Assembly: GCF_003053565.1 (NCBI RefSeq)
Contig: NZ_QAXS01000001.1
Coordinates: 124,001-188,000 of the forward strand
Length of the DNA stretch: 64,000 nt
Direction: 5' to 3'
From: Halanaerobium saccharolyticum
GTDB taxonomy: Bacteria > Bacillota > Halanaerobiia > Halanaerobiales > Halanaerobiaceae
The notes under the pieces were generated by a model that was given only the letters and a program-made list of their open reading frames with translations, searched no databases and had not been told where the DNA came from. The position numbers were made by a program, and so were the translations under genes. Each line of letters begins with the position of its first letter. The stretch's first letter is position 1. This document shows positions 9,416-18,312 of the stretch, in pieces.

Positions 9416-9454
9416 TCTGCTCTTAATTTTAAGATAATATGAGGTGAAATATAA

Positions 9455-10537
9455 ATGTTTGATTTAGAAAATTTAGAGGAAAAACTGGATAAACTGGTAG
9501 ATAATTATAAAAAGTTAAATTCAAAACTCAGTGATCCAGAGGTAATTAATGACAGCGATAAGTATCAGAAGCTGTTAAAAAAACATGCCAAGTTAAAAAA
9601 GATTGTAGACAAATATAAAGAATATAAAGAAGCAAAAGAGGGGATTCAGGAAGCAGAAGAAATGATGGAGCTTGATGATGATCCAGAAATGCAGGCTCTT
9701 TTTGAAGAAGAAATCGCAGAACTGAAGCCCAAAAAAGAAAAATTAGAAGAAAAGCTGCCAATTATGCTGCTGCCTGATGATCCCAATGACGAAAAGAACG
9801 TTATCGTGGAAATCAGAGCTGGAGCCGGAGGAGACGAAGCAGCACTTTTCGCCGCTGATCTCTACAGAATGTATACCCGTTACGCCGAAGGCAGAGGCTG
9901 GAAGGTAGAAATTATGAGTGCCAACGAATCAGGTTCTGGCGGCTTTAAAGAAATCATCTTTACCATCGAAGGGACAGATATCTTTAAATATCTAAAGTAC
10001 GAAAGTGGAGTTCACCGGGTTCAGCGGGTGCCTTCAACTGAGTCAAGTGGGCGGATTCATACTTCAACTGCAACCGTAGCTGTTTTACCGGAGGCAGAAG
10101 AAGTAGATGTTGAGATTAATACTAATGACCTAACAATAGATACTTTCCGCTCCAGTGGACCTGGTGGTCAGAGTGTAAATACAACTGACTCTGCCATTAG
10201 AATTACTCATGAGCCAACAGGTCTAACAGTTTCCTGTCAGGATGAAAAATCCCAGCATAAAAACAAGGCCAAAGCAATGCGGATTTTAAGAGCCCGCCTG
10301 CAGGAGAAAAAAGAGCAGGAAAAACAGCAGGAAAGAGCTGAAGCCAGGAAATCTCAGGTAGGAACCGGTGACCGCAGTGAAAAAATCAGAACCTACAACT
10401 TCCCACAGGGGAGAGTAAGTGATCACCGCATCAATCTAACTGTTCATCAGCTGGATAAAATCCTTGATGGAGATTTAGATCAGGTAATTGAGCCCTTAAT
10501 TGAGGAGGATAACATCAAAAGATTGGAGAAGATCTAA
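9455..10537 (+). CDS. prfA: Peptide chain release factor 1
   Basis: Recognises UAA and UAG stop codons and triggers peptide release. The 360-residue product has an N-terminal helical domain, the stop-codon-recognition segment VQRVPSTES (the P-x-T tripeptide is that of RF1, not the SPF of RF2) and the catalytic GGQ in [12 protein letters not shown], followed by the basic [13 protein letters not shown] region. A ribosome site GAGGTG precedes the ATG. The next gene, prmC, methylates this GGQ glutamine, and the two genes are adjacent. Confidence 0.96.
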   Translation: MFDLENLEEKLDKLVDNYKKLNSKLSDPEVINDSDKYQKLLKKHAKLKKIVDKYKEYKEAKEGIQEAEEMMELDDDPEMQALFEEEIAELKPKKEKLEEKLPIMLLPDDPNDEKNVIVEIRAGAGGDEAALFAADLYRMYTRYAEGRGWKVEIMSANESGSGGFKEIIFTIEGTDIFKYLKYESGVHRVQRVPSTESSGRIHTSTATVAVLPEAEEVDVEINTNDLTIDTFRSSGPGGQSVNTTDSAIRITHEPTGLTVSCQDEKSQHKNKAKAMRILRARLQEKKEQEKQQERAEARKSQVGTGDRSEKIRTYNFPQGRVSDHRINLTVHQLDKILDGDLDQVIEPLIEEDNIKRLEKI

Positions 10538-10538
10538 A

Positions 10539-11414
10539 ATGAACATTAAAGAACTTCTTAATCGCAGTGATCAGTTTCTGGCAGAAAGAGGAATCGAAAG
10601 TTCCCGGCTGGATGCTGAGGTGCTGATGGCAGATCTCCTTGATATGGAGAGAATTAATCTTTATGTAAAATATGATTATCCCTTAAAAAGCACAGAAATC
10701 AACAGCTATCGTGAGATGATCAAAAAAAGAGCCCAGCATATTCCTGTTGCCTATATTACTGAAAAAAAGGAATTTATGTCTTTAGAATTTACAGTAAGAG
10801 AAGGAATTTTAATTCCTCGTCCGGACACCGAAAATTTGGTGGAAGCAGTTATTGAATACTGCCGCAATAAGGAACTTGATAAACCACAGATTATTGATGT
10901 AGGCACCGGCAGTGGTGCTATTGCTGTCAGTCTTGCCCACTATCTTGAAGACTCGAAAGTGGTGGGGGTTGATCTTTCTGCTCAGGCTTTAAAAGTTGCC
11001 CGAGAGAATATGGAAAAACATGAATTGAGTGAGCGGATGAGCATTCTCAAAAGTGACCTGCTGGCTGAATTTATCAAAAGGGAAATTAAGGGGATTGACA
11101 TTATAGTCTCCAACCCACCCTATATTTCTGAGGCAGAGATGGAAGAACTTTCACCTGAGGTCAAAAAAGAACCGGAGACTGCCCTGAAGGCAGGAAAAGA
11201 TGGTCTGGACTACTACAGGCGTTTAATTCCAGAGGCCGAAAAGGTGCTTAAAGAAGGCGGCAGTTTGTTTTTAGAGATTGGTTATCGGCAGGCTGAAGCA
11301 GTCAGCGAGCTCTTTGGTGACCGCTGGAAAGATGTAGAAGTCAAAAAGGACTATTCTGAAAATGATAGGATAGTTTCTGCTGTATTAAAAAAACTGTCTG
11401 AAAATGAAGCATAA
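10539..11414 (+). CDS. prmC: Release factor glutamine methyltransferase
   Basis: N5-methylates the glutamine of the GGQ motif of release factors using S-adenosylmethionine. The product of about 291 residues has an N-terminal helical substrate-binding domain, then a Rossmann methyltransferase fold with the SAM loop DVGTGSGAIAVSLA and the catalytic NPPY motif (IVSNPPYIS). The ATG at 10539 starts 1 base after the prfA stop; TTGGAGAAG supplies the ribosome site. The open frame extends upstream into prfA, but that start has no support. Confidence 0.95.
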   Translation: MNIKELLNRSDQFLAERGIESSRLDAEVLMADLLDMERINLYVKYDYPLKSTEINSYREMIKKRAQHIPVAYITEKKEFMSLEFTVREGILIPRPDTENLVEAVIEYCRNKELDKPQIIDVGTGSGAIAVSLAHYLEDSKVVGVDLSAQALKVARENMEKHELSERMSILKSDLLAEFIKREIKGIDIIVSNPPYISEAEMEELSPEVKKEPETALKAGKDGLDYYRRLIPEAEKVLKEGGSLFLEIGYRQAEAVSELFGDRWKDVEVKKDYSENDRIVSAVLKKLSENEA

Positions 11415-11453
11415 TAAACTTATTCTGCAGGAATCTAAAGTCAGGTGAATGTG

Positions 11454-12590
11454 ATGGAATATAAAACTGAAATTAAAAAAACCAAATACCATAATAAATT
11501 TCAGCCTGGCCTGATCAAAAAACTGGCTCTTGATTTTGAACTAAGAGCACAATTAAAACAGGATCCGGCTGTAATTGAGGCAGTCGAACTTTTAAAAAAG
11601 GGTGAAATTGTGGCTCTGCCGACCGAAACAGTGTATGGTCTGGCAGCTGATGCTCTGAACTCTGAGGCTGTAAAAAAAATATTTAAAGCCAAGGGCCGTC
11701 CCCAGGATAACCCGCTGATTGTTCATATTGCTGACGAATCACAGCTTAAGCAGCTGGCAGCAGGCGAAATATCAGCAAAAGCTAAAAAATTAATGGAAAA
11801 ATTCTGGCCGGGACCGCTGACAATAATTTTCCCCAAAAAGCAGGATGTTCCGGAGACAACTTCCGCTGGACTGGAGACAATTGCTGTTCGAATGCCAGCT
11901 CACCCGCTGATGCTGGCTGTAATTGAACTGGCTGAACTGCCGCTTGCAGCTCCCAGTGCTAATACTTCCGGTTTTCCCAGCCCAACCAGAGCTGAGCATG
12001 TATATAATGATTTAAAAACTAAAATACCGCTGATTCTGGATGGGGGTTTTTGCCATTTTGGTGTAGAATCAACTGTTGTTGATTTAAGAGGAGATAGGCT
12101 TAAGGTTTTACGGCCGGGCGGAATCAGCCGCGAAGATATTTCCAACTTTTTAGGAGAAGAGGTTATCTTAGCAGCGGAGCTTAAAGATGATCAGGAGGTT
12201 CTTTCTCCTGGTACTAAATACCGCCACTATGCCCCCACAAAAAAATTATATACCTTTAATTTTGAAGATAAGATTTCAGTTTTAAACCAGGCTTTAAAAA
12301 GGGCAAAAGCTGAGAAAATTGCGATCATTACTGCCAGGGACAGTAAAATCAGCATTAAAAACCTTTCAGAAAAAAATATAAAAATTTTGAGAGTTTTTGA
12401 TCATGAAGCACCGGAGGAACTGGCACAAAAACTTTTTGATTTATTAAGAAAACTGGATGCCGATCAGAGTATAGAGGAAATTTATATTGAAGAATTGGAT
12501 AAAGCAGGAATTGGAGAAGCAGTTATGAATAGAATTCACAAAGCTGCGGCTGCTGATCAATATTCTCAGCCGGGAGGTGGAGACAATTAA
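11454..12590 (+). CDS. tsaC: Threonylcarbamoyl-AMP synthase (Sua5/YwlC type)
   Basis: Makes threonylcarbamoyl-AMP from threonine, bicarbonate and ATP for the t6A37 modification of ANN-decoding tRNAs. The N-terminal YrdC/TsaC domain has KKGEIVALPTETVYGLAADA, KAKGRPQDNPLIVHI and PSANTSGFPSPT. A linker with PGTKYRHYAP leads to the C-terminal Sua5 domain, so this is the long two-domain form. ATG 11454 is preferred over the GTGs at 11445 and 11451, with AGGTGA ending 5 bases upstream. The 3' end overlaps the phosphatase gene by a few bases, showing translational coupling. Confidence 0.93.
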   Translation: MEYKTEIKKTKYHNKFQPGLIKKLALDFELRAQLKQDPAVIEAVELLKKGEIVALPTETVYGLAADALNSEAVKKIFKAKGRPQDNPLIVHIADESQLKQLAAGEISAKAKKLMEKFWPGPLTIIFPKKQDVPETTSAGLETIAVRMPAHPLMLAVIELAELPLAAPSANTSGFPSPTRAEHVYNDLKTKIPLILDGGFCHFGVESTVVDLRGDRLKVLRPGGISREDISNFLGEEVILAAELKDDQEVLSPGTKYRHYAPTKKLYTFNFEDKISVLNQALKRAKAEKIAIITARDSKISIKNLSEKNIKILRVFDHEAPEELAQKLFDLLRKLDADQSIEEIYIEELDKAGIGEAVMNRIHKAAAADQYSQPGGGDN

Positions 12591-13074
12591 AAGAATTTTA
12601 TTTGTTTGCACAGGAAATACATGCCGAAGTCCGATGGCCGAATATCTTTTAAAAGATTTGATTGCAGAAAATGATGAGCTGCAGGCTAAAAATTGGGAAG
12701 TTCTTTCTGCCGGTATTTCGGCAGTTAAAGGTGCTGATGCCAATGACAAGGCCAGTGCTGTAATGTCAGAAATTAATATTGATCTGGCCGAACACAGTTC
12801 CCACAACATAGAAGAGATTGAATTAACAGAAGAAGATTTGATTATCACCATGACCCGCAGGCACAGTCGGGCTCTGGTACTTAAGCATCCGGATCTTGCA
12901 GATAAGATTTTTACTTTAAAAGAATTGAGTGAGCTGGAGGCTGATTCCAGAGATATTCAGGATCCTTTTGGACTTTCTGAAGAAAATTATCGAGATACCA
13001 GAGATGAAATTCGTGATAATTTAAGGGCTTTATTGGAAAAATTAAAGAATTTTGAGCTAATTGAGGAGGACTGA
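12586..13074 (+). CDS. Low-molecular-weight protein-tyrosine phosphatase, probable ATT start
   Basis: A cytoplasmic phosphatase of about 162 residues. The CX5R active site CTGNTCRSPMAE (Cys8, Arg14) follows KRILFV, and a late DPFGLSEENYRDTRDE segment supplies the general-acid Asp. In Firmicutes such genes (YwlE type) act as protein-arginine or protein-tyrosine phosphatases; which applies here is open. GGAGGTGG (12573-12580) is 5 bases ahead of an ATT at 12586 that gives the family-standard N-terminus M-KRILFVC. The only other candidate, GTG 12577, lies inside the ribosome site. It overlaps the end of tsaC. Confidence 0.88.
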   Translation: MKRILFVCTGNTCRSPMAEYLLKDLIAENDELQAKNWEVLSAGISAVKGADANDKASAVMSEINIDLAEHSSHNIEEIELTEEDLIITMTRRHSRALVLKHPDLADKIFTLKELSELEADSRDIQDPFGLSEENYRDTRDEIRDNLRALLEKLKNFELIEED

Positions 13075-13117
13075 GCCTCTTTAAGTAGAATAATAATATA
13101 TGAAGGGAGTAATAACT

Positions 13118-13747
13118 TTGAGTGAATTACATGTAATGGATCATCCGTTAATTAGACACAAGATTGCAATTATGAGGGATAAAAATACCGGACCGAAAGA
13201 GTTTAGAGAGCTTGCTGACGAGGTGGCAACTCTAATGGCCTATGAGGTCACAAGAGATATGCCCTTAGAAGATGTAGAAATTGAAACCCCAATTACTAAA
13301 GGCAAGTTTAAAATGATTGCCGGTAAAAAAATGGGAGTTGTTCCGATTTTAAGAGCTGGCCTGGGAATGCTGGATGGCGTTTTAAAGTTGATTCCGGCTG
13401 CTCGAGTTGGTCATATTGGTTTATATAGAGAGCCTGAAACATTAGAAGCTGTAGAATATTACTGTAAGCTGCCAACTGATGTTGAGGAAAGAGATCTGCT
13501 GGTTGTTGATCCAATGCTGGCAACAGGGAATACAGCCATGGAAGCAATTAAATTTATTAAGGAAAGAAACCCACGCAGTATTAAACTAATGGTTTTAGTT
13601 GCTGCTCCTGAAGGAGTTAAGAAAATTCAGGATGCACATCCGGATATTGATATCTGGGCAGCAGCACTTGATGAAAAATTAAACGATCATGCTTATATTG
13701 TTCCTGGTCTCGGTGACGCAGGAGACAGACTTTACGGTACCAAGTAA
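13118..13747 (+). CDS. upp: Uracil phosphoribosyltransferase
   Basis: Converts uracil and PRPP to UMP in pyrimidine salvage. The TTG at 13118 gives 209 residues, the usual Upp length, starting [24 protein letters not shown] lies about 8 bases upstream, whereas the ATG at 13100 overlaps that site. Motifs include [13 protein letters not shown], the PRPP loop [10 protein letters not shown] and the C-terminal uracil-binding [11 protein letters not shown]. The gene is followed 9 bases later by the palindromic repeat at 13757. Confidence 0.96.
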   Translation: MSELHVMDHPLIRHKIAIMRDKNTGPKEFRELADEVATLMAYEVTRDMPLEDVEIETPITKGKFKMIAGKKMGVVPILRAGLGMLDGVLKLIPAARVGHIGLYREPETLEAVEYYCKLPTDVEERDLLVVDPMLATGNTAMEAIKFIKERNPRSIKLMVLVAAPEGVKKIQDAHPDIDIWAAALDEKLNDHAYIVPGLGDAGDRLYGTK

Positions 13748-13756
13748 AAAAATGTA

Positions 13757-13834
13757 GGCACCGGGTACTTGTAAAAATATTCCTATATTCAGATAAATAA
13801 TTTTTATGGAATATTTTCACAAGTACCCGGTACC
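13757..13834. repeat. Palindromic repeat copy 3 (complete, 78 bp)
   Basis: Arms 13757-13783 (GGCACCGGGTACTTGT plus AT-rich tail) and 13807-13834 are inverted copies of about 27 bp with only two differences, around a 23-base AT-rich centre. This is the best preserved of three copies in the window (others 662 and 723). It lies between upp and the transferase gene and could act as a bidirectional transcript end, though no clear T-run follows. Confidence 0.6.
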
Positions 13835-13852
13835 ATTAGGGAGGGAAGATAA

Positions 13853-14896
13853 TTGCTTTATCTGGCTGCTTTTATAATTACTTTAATATTATCTCTGGCC
13901 ATTACGCCGCTTATTATTAAGCTGGCCCACAAATTTAATTTTGTTGATCGGCCTGGAGAGAGAAAAATAAATACAAAGATAATTGCTACAGCAGGTGGAA
14001 CTGCAATTTATCTTGCTTTTATGATCCCGCTTAGATTCTTTTTACCTGCCAATCAAACAATTACCGGAATTATGCTGGGCGGCAGTTTTATGCTGCTTTT
14101 AGGTCTGCTGGATGATAAATTTGAAATTTCTGCACCGATTAAATTTATGGGACAGATAATTGGGGCTTTAATTTTAATTTATTATGGAGTTAAAATTAAC
14201 TTTATCACCAATCCTTTTGGTGGCTTTATTTATCTTGGTGTTTATGCAGTACCTTTTACGGTTTTCTGGATTGTCAGCATTATCAACACTATCAATTTAA
14301 TTGATGGTCTTGATGGTCTGGCTGCCGGGGTTTCGATCATCGCTGTTTTGACTTTATTTGCGGTTGCCCTGCAGGAAAATCAGGTCGTAGCTCCAATGCT
14401 TGCTGTTCTGCTGGCCGGAAGCTGCCTTGGCTTTCTGAAATATAACTTTAACCCGGCTCGGGTTTTTATGGGAGATACCGGTTCAATGTTTATTGGCTAT
14501 ATCATTGCAGCTGTTTCAATTACTGGTGCTCTTAAAAGTGCAGCGGCGGTAACTATCTTTGTGCCGATGCTGGCTCTGGCTGTACCGATTCTGGATACAA
14601 CTTTTGCAATTATTCGTCGAATTTTTAATGACCGCCCGATTGGCGAAGCTGACCACGGTCACATTCACCACCGACTGCTGGCAATTGGTATGAACCAGCG
14701 GCAGGCAGTTATTTCAGTCTATGTGATCAGCGCCTTTTTAGGTACAATTGCTTTTATTATCAATGGAATTAAATTTGATCACGCTTTAATTATTTTTGTT
14801 TCAGTTATTTTAGTAATTGTTTATGGTGCTAAAAAATTAGGTATTTTTTCAGTGGAACTGCCGCAGGAGGGCTGCTCCCTGGAAGACACTAATTAG
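13853..14896 (+). CDS. Undecaprenyl-phosphate N-acetylglucosaminyl (or hexosamine) 1-phosphate transferase, WecA/TagO type
   Basis: A polytopic membrane enzyme of 347 residues in the MraY/WecA/TagO superfamily, which starts polysaccharide assembly by moving a sugar phosphate onto undecaprenyl phosphate. Visible motifs: HKFNFVDRPGERKINTK near the N-terminus, the Mg2+ site LLGLLDDKFEI, NTINLIDGLDGLAAGVS, FMGDTGSMFIG and the sugar-selecting HIHHRLLAIG motif that separates WecA/TagO from MraY. About ten hydrophobic segments are present. TTG 13853 follows AGGGAGGGA. In a diderm it could start O-antigen, enterobacterial-common-antigen-like or SLH-anchoring wall polymers; the product is not decided by sequence. 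Confidence 0.88.
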   Translation: MLYLAAFIITLILSLAITPLIIKLAHKFNFVDRPGERKINTKIIATAGGTAIYLAFMIPLRFFLPANQTITGIMLGGSFMLLLGLLDDKFEISAPIKFMGQIIGALILIYYGVKINFITNPFGGFIYLGVYAVPFTVFWIVSIINTINLIDGLDGLAAGVSIIAVLTLFAVALQENQVVAPMLAVLLAGSCLGFLKYNFNPARVFMGDTGSMFIGYIIAAVSITGALKSAAAVTIFVPMLALAVPILDTTFAIIRRIFNDRPIGEADHGHIHHRLLAIGMNQRQAVISVYVISAFLGTIAFIINGIKFDHALIIFVSVILVIVYGAKKLGIFSVELPQEGCSLEDTN

Positions 14897-14985
14897 ACCC
14901 ATTTTTGCTTTTTGGTTTACAAACTTAAGATAATATGAAAAAATTTGTTCTTTTTAAAACTTTGTTGTTTCATTCACAATTAAGC

Positions 14986-15014
14986 TTGCAACTTGACTTT
15001 TTATATAATAAAAT
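14986..15014 (+). promoter_or_regulatory. Candidate promoter of the ATP synthase operon
   Basis: TTGCAA (14986-14991), a 17-base spacer and TAAAAT (15009-15014). A start near 15021 would leave a very short leader ahead of the atpZ ribosome site. Overlapping TTGACT and TATAAT hexamers in the same AT-rich stretch make the exact boxes uncertain. Confidence 0.4.
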
Positions 15015-15035
15015 ATTACAAAGGTAAGATAAAAT

Positions 15036-15257
15036 ATGGATAACAGAGATTGGCGTCAGATTATGCGGGCTCTTTCTTTATTAACAGAAGTTGGTTTGAT
15101 TATCATTGTTTCAGCCGGGATTGGTTTTGGTGCTGGTTATTTAGTTGACAGTTTTTTTGGTTTTGAGCTTTTATTTAAGATTCCTGGTTTAATTGTTGGT
15201 CTGGCAGCCGGTTTTTATTCTGTTTATAAGCTTTTGATTTCAACATTTGATGATTAA
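15036..15257 (+). CDS. atpZ: AtpZ-like small membrane protein of the ATP synthase operon
   Basis: The 73-residue product has two transmembrane hairpin segments with Gly-rich helices (IIIVSAGIGFGAGYLVD and IPGLIVGLAAGFYSVYKLL), typical of the AtpZ/F0F1-ATPase-associated family. Such proteins have been linked to c-ring assembly or Mg2+/Ca2+ transport. AAAGGT precedes the ATG. It is the first gene of the atp operon, as in many Firmicutes. Confidence 0.75.
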   Translation: MDNRDWRQIMRALSLLTEVGLIIIVSAGIGFGAGYLVDSFFGFELLFKIPGLIVGLAAGFYSVYKLLISTFDD

Positions 15258-15355
15258 AATTTTTTTGATTATTTCTTTTATTCGATGTGGTTTGATTTTT
15301 CGCATCCTAATGACTAAAATTTGATACTTATTTTTTGCAGAGAGGAGGAAGCATT

Positions 15356-16015
15356 TTGAATCCAGGTCCACAGATACAATTTTATCTTTTTGGTAAAGAC
15401 TATCTTCCAGTAACTGATACCCTGCTTGTTGGCTGGCTTTCTGTAATCATCATTTTAATCCTGGCTAAATACTTAACTTCTAGTTTAAGTATTAGACCCA
15501 AGGGCAAACAGAATATTGCAGAGATGATTGTAGAATTAATCTACAAACAAATTGAGCCAATGCTGCCGGGAGAGGGATGGAGGTTTCTTCCTTTTATAGC
15601 TACTATTTTTATTTATGTAGGTTTTAGCAACCTGATTGGACTTGTACCCGGACTAACCAGTCCAACTGGAGATTTAAATACAACTTTAGGGCTTGCTTTA
15701 GTAGTCTTTGTTGTAGTTCAGTATGAGGGTATGAGAGAGTACGGTGTCTGGGGTTATATCAAAGGCTTTGCTGAGCCAGTAATTTTCTTACTGCCGATTA
15801 ATGTGATTGGTGAGCTGGCCAAACCTATTTCTCACTCTTTCCGTCTTTTTGGAAATGTTGTTGGAGGAGGAATTATAATAACCCTGATTTATCAGGCAGC
15901 TCCACCACTGATTCCAGTACCTTTACATGCCTGGTTTGATTTCTTTGTCGGAATGATTCAGGCTTTAATCTTTGGTATGGTAGCAATTGCCTATATTTCT
16001 GTTGCTAAGTCTTAG
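15356..16015 (+). CDS. atpB: F-type ATP synthase subunit a
   Basis: Membrane stator subunit that forms the two ion half-channels against the c-ring. Starting at TTG 15356 (GAGAGGAGG upstream) it has 219 residues and about five or six transmembrane segments. The conserved ELAKPISHSFRLFGN segment holds the essential stator arginine, and a second conserved region lies near the end (FVGMIQALIFGMVAIAYIS). An upstream in-frame start at 15335 overlaps the ribosome site region and is not favoured. It precedes the two c-subunit genes. Confidence 0.95.
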   Translation: MNPGPQIQFYLFGKDYLPVTDTLLVGWLSVIIILILAKYLTSSLSIRPKGKQNIAEMIVELIYKQIEPMLPGEGWRFLPFIATIFIYVGFSNLIGLVPGLTSPTGDLNTTLGLALVVFVVVQYEGMREYGVWGYIKGFAEPVIFLLPINVIGELAKPISHSFRLFGNVVGGGIIITLIYQAAPPLIPVPLHAWFDFFVGMIQALIFGMVAIAYISVAKS

Positions 16016-16018
16016 TAG

Positions 16019-16297
<279 letters not shown>

Positions 16298-16422
16298 TTT
16301 AAAATCATTTCATAAAATTACTATTAATTTAAATTAGTTTTTAATTCTTAAAAGAAGCAGTGATTTTCCAGGTGATTTCAGTTTAGAATCTCTAAATAGG
16401 AAGATCAGCAGAGGAGTTTTTA

Positions 16423-16830
16423 ATGAAAGATATTAATGATCCCCAGAAAGTTCAGATGAAAATTTTAAAAATGACCTATCTTTTTTCCCTGCTGCCGATA
16501 GTTTCGTCACTGCTGGCAGGAGAATATGATATTTTATTTGGTTTTATTTTTGGGCTTGTAATTGCAACTCTTCTTTTAAGATTAAAATATAATAACATAA
16601 TCAGGGCATTGAGTATGGAAGAAGATTCAGCAGAGAAGTTTATTCGCAACCGTTATTTTATAGAATATGCCCTCTATTTTGCAGTGCTTTTTAGTGCGGC
16701 GAGAAATGCCAATCTGGACTTTCTTGCAGCAGCAGTGGGACTATTTATGATAAAATTTGTAGTCATACTGTGGTCAGTTGTTGATTTATTAAGGGATACT
16801 TTTCAAAGTAAATTTGATGAGTATAAATAA
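16423..16830 (+). CDS. atpI: AtpI-like ATP synthase accessory protein
   Basis: The 135-residue membrane protein has about four hydrophobic segments and a short charged N-terminus, with the pattern of the ATP synthase I family (pfam ATP-synt_I). These proteins help assemble c-rings in several bacteria, including Na+-type rings. Its place between two c-subunit genes, instead of ahead of atpB, is unusual and fits a job linked to making a ring from two kinds of c subunit. AGAGGAG precedes the ATG. A 125-base AT-rich gap separates it from atpE1; nothing clear is seen there. Confidence 0.7.
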   Translation: MKDINDPQKVQMKILKMTYLFSLLPIVSSLLAGEYDILFGFIFGLVIATLLLRLKYNNIIRALSMEEDSAEKFIRNRYFIEYALYFAVLFSAARNANLDFLAAAVGLFMIKFVVILWSVVDLLRDTFQSKFDEYK

Positions 16831-16859
16831 GGATTTGGAAATTAGTATTTGTTTTTTAA

Positions 16860-17138
<279 letters not shown>

Positions 17139-17148
17139 TAGAGTTTAA

Positions 17149-17180
17149 ATTAAGTCGGGAGAGCAATCTCCTGACTTAAT
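17149..17180 (+). promoter_or_regulatory. Intercistronic hairpin with GCAA tetraloop after atpE
   Basis: ATTAAGTCGGGAGA (17149-17162) pairs over 14 bp, with one G-U, with TCTCCTGACTTAAT (17167-17180), closed by a GCAA (GNRA) loop. No T-run follows, so it is more likely an mRNA-stabilising or processing element than a terminator. Confidence 0.6.
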
Positions 17181-17253
17181 AGTACTTACTATAGCTGACG
17201 AATTTTCTCCCATCTTATGATGGGTAAATATATTTCAGGAGGTGAATGTACTC

Positions 17254-17754
17254 TTGGTTAATATTAATACTACAATGTTATGGCAGTTAATTAACTTTTT
17301 TGTGCTTTTATTTTTACTGCGCAAGTTTCTTTATTCACCGATTAAGGATATGCTTGATCAGAGAGCAGCTCAGATCAATGGTGATTTAGATGATGCAGAA
17401 GCCCGCCGCAAAGAGGCAGAAGAATTAAAAGCAAAATATGAGCAGAAATTAAAAGATGCTCGGGGTGAGGCACAGGAAATTGTAGATAATGCAGAAACAA
17501 GAGCCAACAAAAAGGCTAAAGATATTATAAATAAAGCAGAAGAACGGGCCGAGAATTTAAAGGCCAAGAAATTAGAAGAGATTGAGCAGGCTAAAAAGGA
17601 AGCAGCAGCTGAACTTAGAGACAGCATTGCTGATTACACTGTTTTAGCTGCAAACAAACTTATCCAGGAGCAGTTAGACCAAAAGACACACCAGAAGATG
17701 ATTATGGACTTTATAGACCAGCTGGACGAAGAGAAACTGGGTGAGCTGCAATGA
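17254..17754 (+). CDS. atpF: ATP synthase subunit b
   Basis: Peripheral-stalk subunit of about 166 residues. One N-terminal transmembrane helix (LWQLINFFVLLFLLRKFLY) is followed by a long charged coiled coil rich in Ala, Glu, Lys and Asp (about 35-165). TTG 17254 is favoured since AGGAGGTG (17236-17243) lies about 9 bases upstream, and the GTG at 17242 is inside that site. The gene ends ATGA, overlapping the atpH start, so the two stator genes are coupled. Confidence 0.93.
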   Translation: MVNINTTMLWQLINFFVLLFLLRKFLYSPIKDMLDQRAAQINGDLDDAEARRKEAEELKAKYEQKLKDARGEAQEIVDNAETRANKKAKDIINKAEERAENLKAKKLEEIEQAKKEAAAELRDSIADYTVLAANKLIQEQLDQKTHQKMIMDFIDQLDEEKLGELQ

Positions 17755-18311
17755 GAAACGAAGTAGCTTCCAAATACAGCCGAGCACTCTTTGAGCTGGG
17801 GAAAGATCATGATAATCTTTTGGAGTTAAAAAGGAATCTGGATGAATTCTGGCAGCTGGTAGAAGATAATGAGGATCTAAATGAACTTCTTTTCCATCAG
17901 CGGATTATGCCGGAAGATAAAAAGAGAACTCTGGATAAAATTTTTGCTGAAGAACTTGATCAGGATATTTTACATTTTCTTTTTATTTTAATTGATAAGC
18001 GGAGAGAATTTTTTCTGGAATCAATTATCAAGGAATTCAACACCCTTGTTGATGAGGCAGAGAGCATTCTCCATGTAGAAGTTACTTCCGCAGTAGAATT
18101 AGATGAATCACAGCTGGAAAAATTAAAATCTAAACTGGATTCACTTTTAGATTATAAAATTCAGATCAAAAATAAAATTGATGAAGACATTATTGCTGGA
18201 TTAATTCTTAAAGTCGAAGATTATATTATTGACGGCAGTCTGCGTAATGAGCTTAATTCATTACAGCAGAAGTTAAAGATGATTCCGGTAAGTAAGTTAG
18301 GGGTGAATTAA
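17751..18311 (+). CDS. atpH: ATP synthase subunit delta
   Basis: Links the b-stalk to the top of the alpha-beta hexamer. The 186-residue product starts [16 protein letters not shown], the family signature, with an N-terminal helical bundle and a C-terminal domain with typical [20 protein letters not shown] 17751 overlaps the atpF stop by four bases. The tail ([11 protein letters not shown]) is slightly longer than usual. Confidence 0.94.
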   Translation: MRNEVASKYSRALFELGKDHDNLLELKRNLDEFWQLVEDNEDLNELLFHQRIMPEDKKRTLDKIFAEELDQDILHFLFILIDKRREFFLESIIKEFNTLVDEAESILHVEVTSAVELDESQLEKLKSKLDSLLDYKIQIKNKIDEDIIAGLILKVEDYIIDGSLRNELNSLQQKLKMIPVSKLGVN

Positions 18312-18312
18312 T

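Noticed and set aside
12444-12851. 135-codon minus-strand frame over the tsaC/phosphatase junction
   Set aside because: Antisense shadow of two well-supported genes.
16298-16422. AT-rich palindrome near 16322 as a terminator within the atp operon
   Set aside because: The stem is almost wholly A-T and short; too weak to support.
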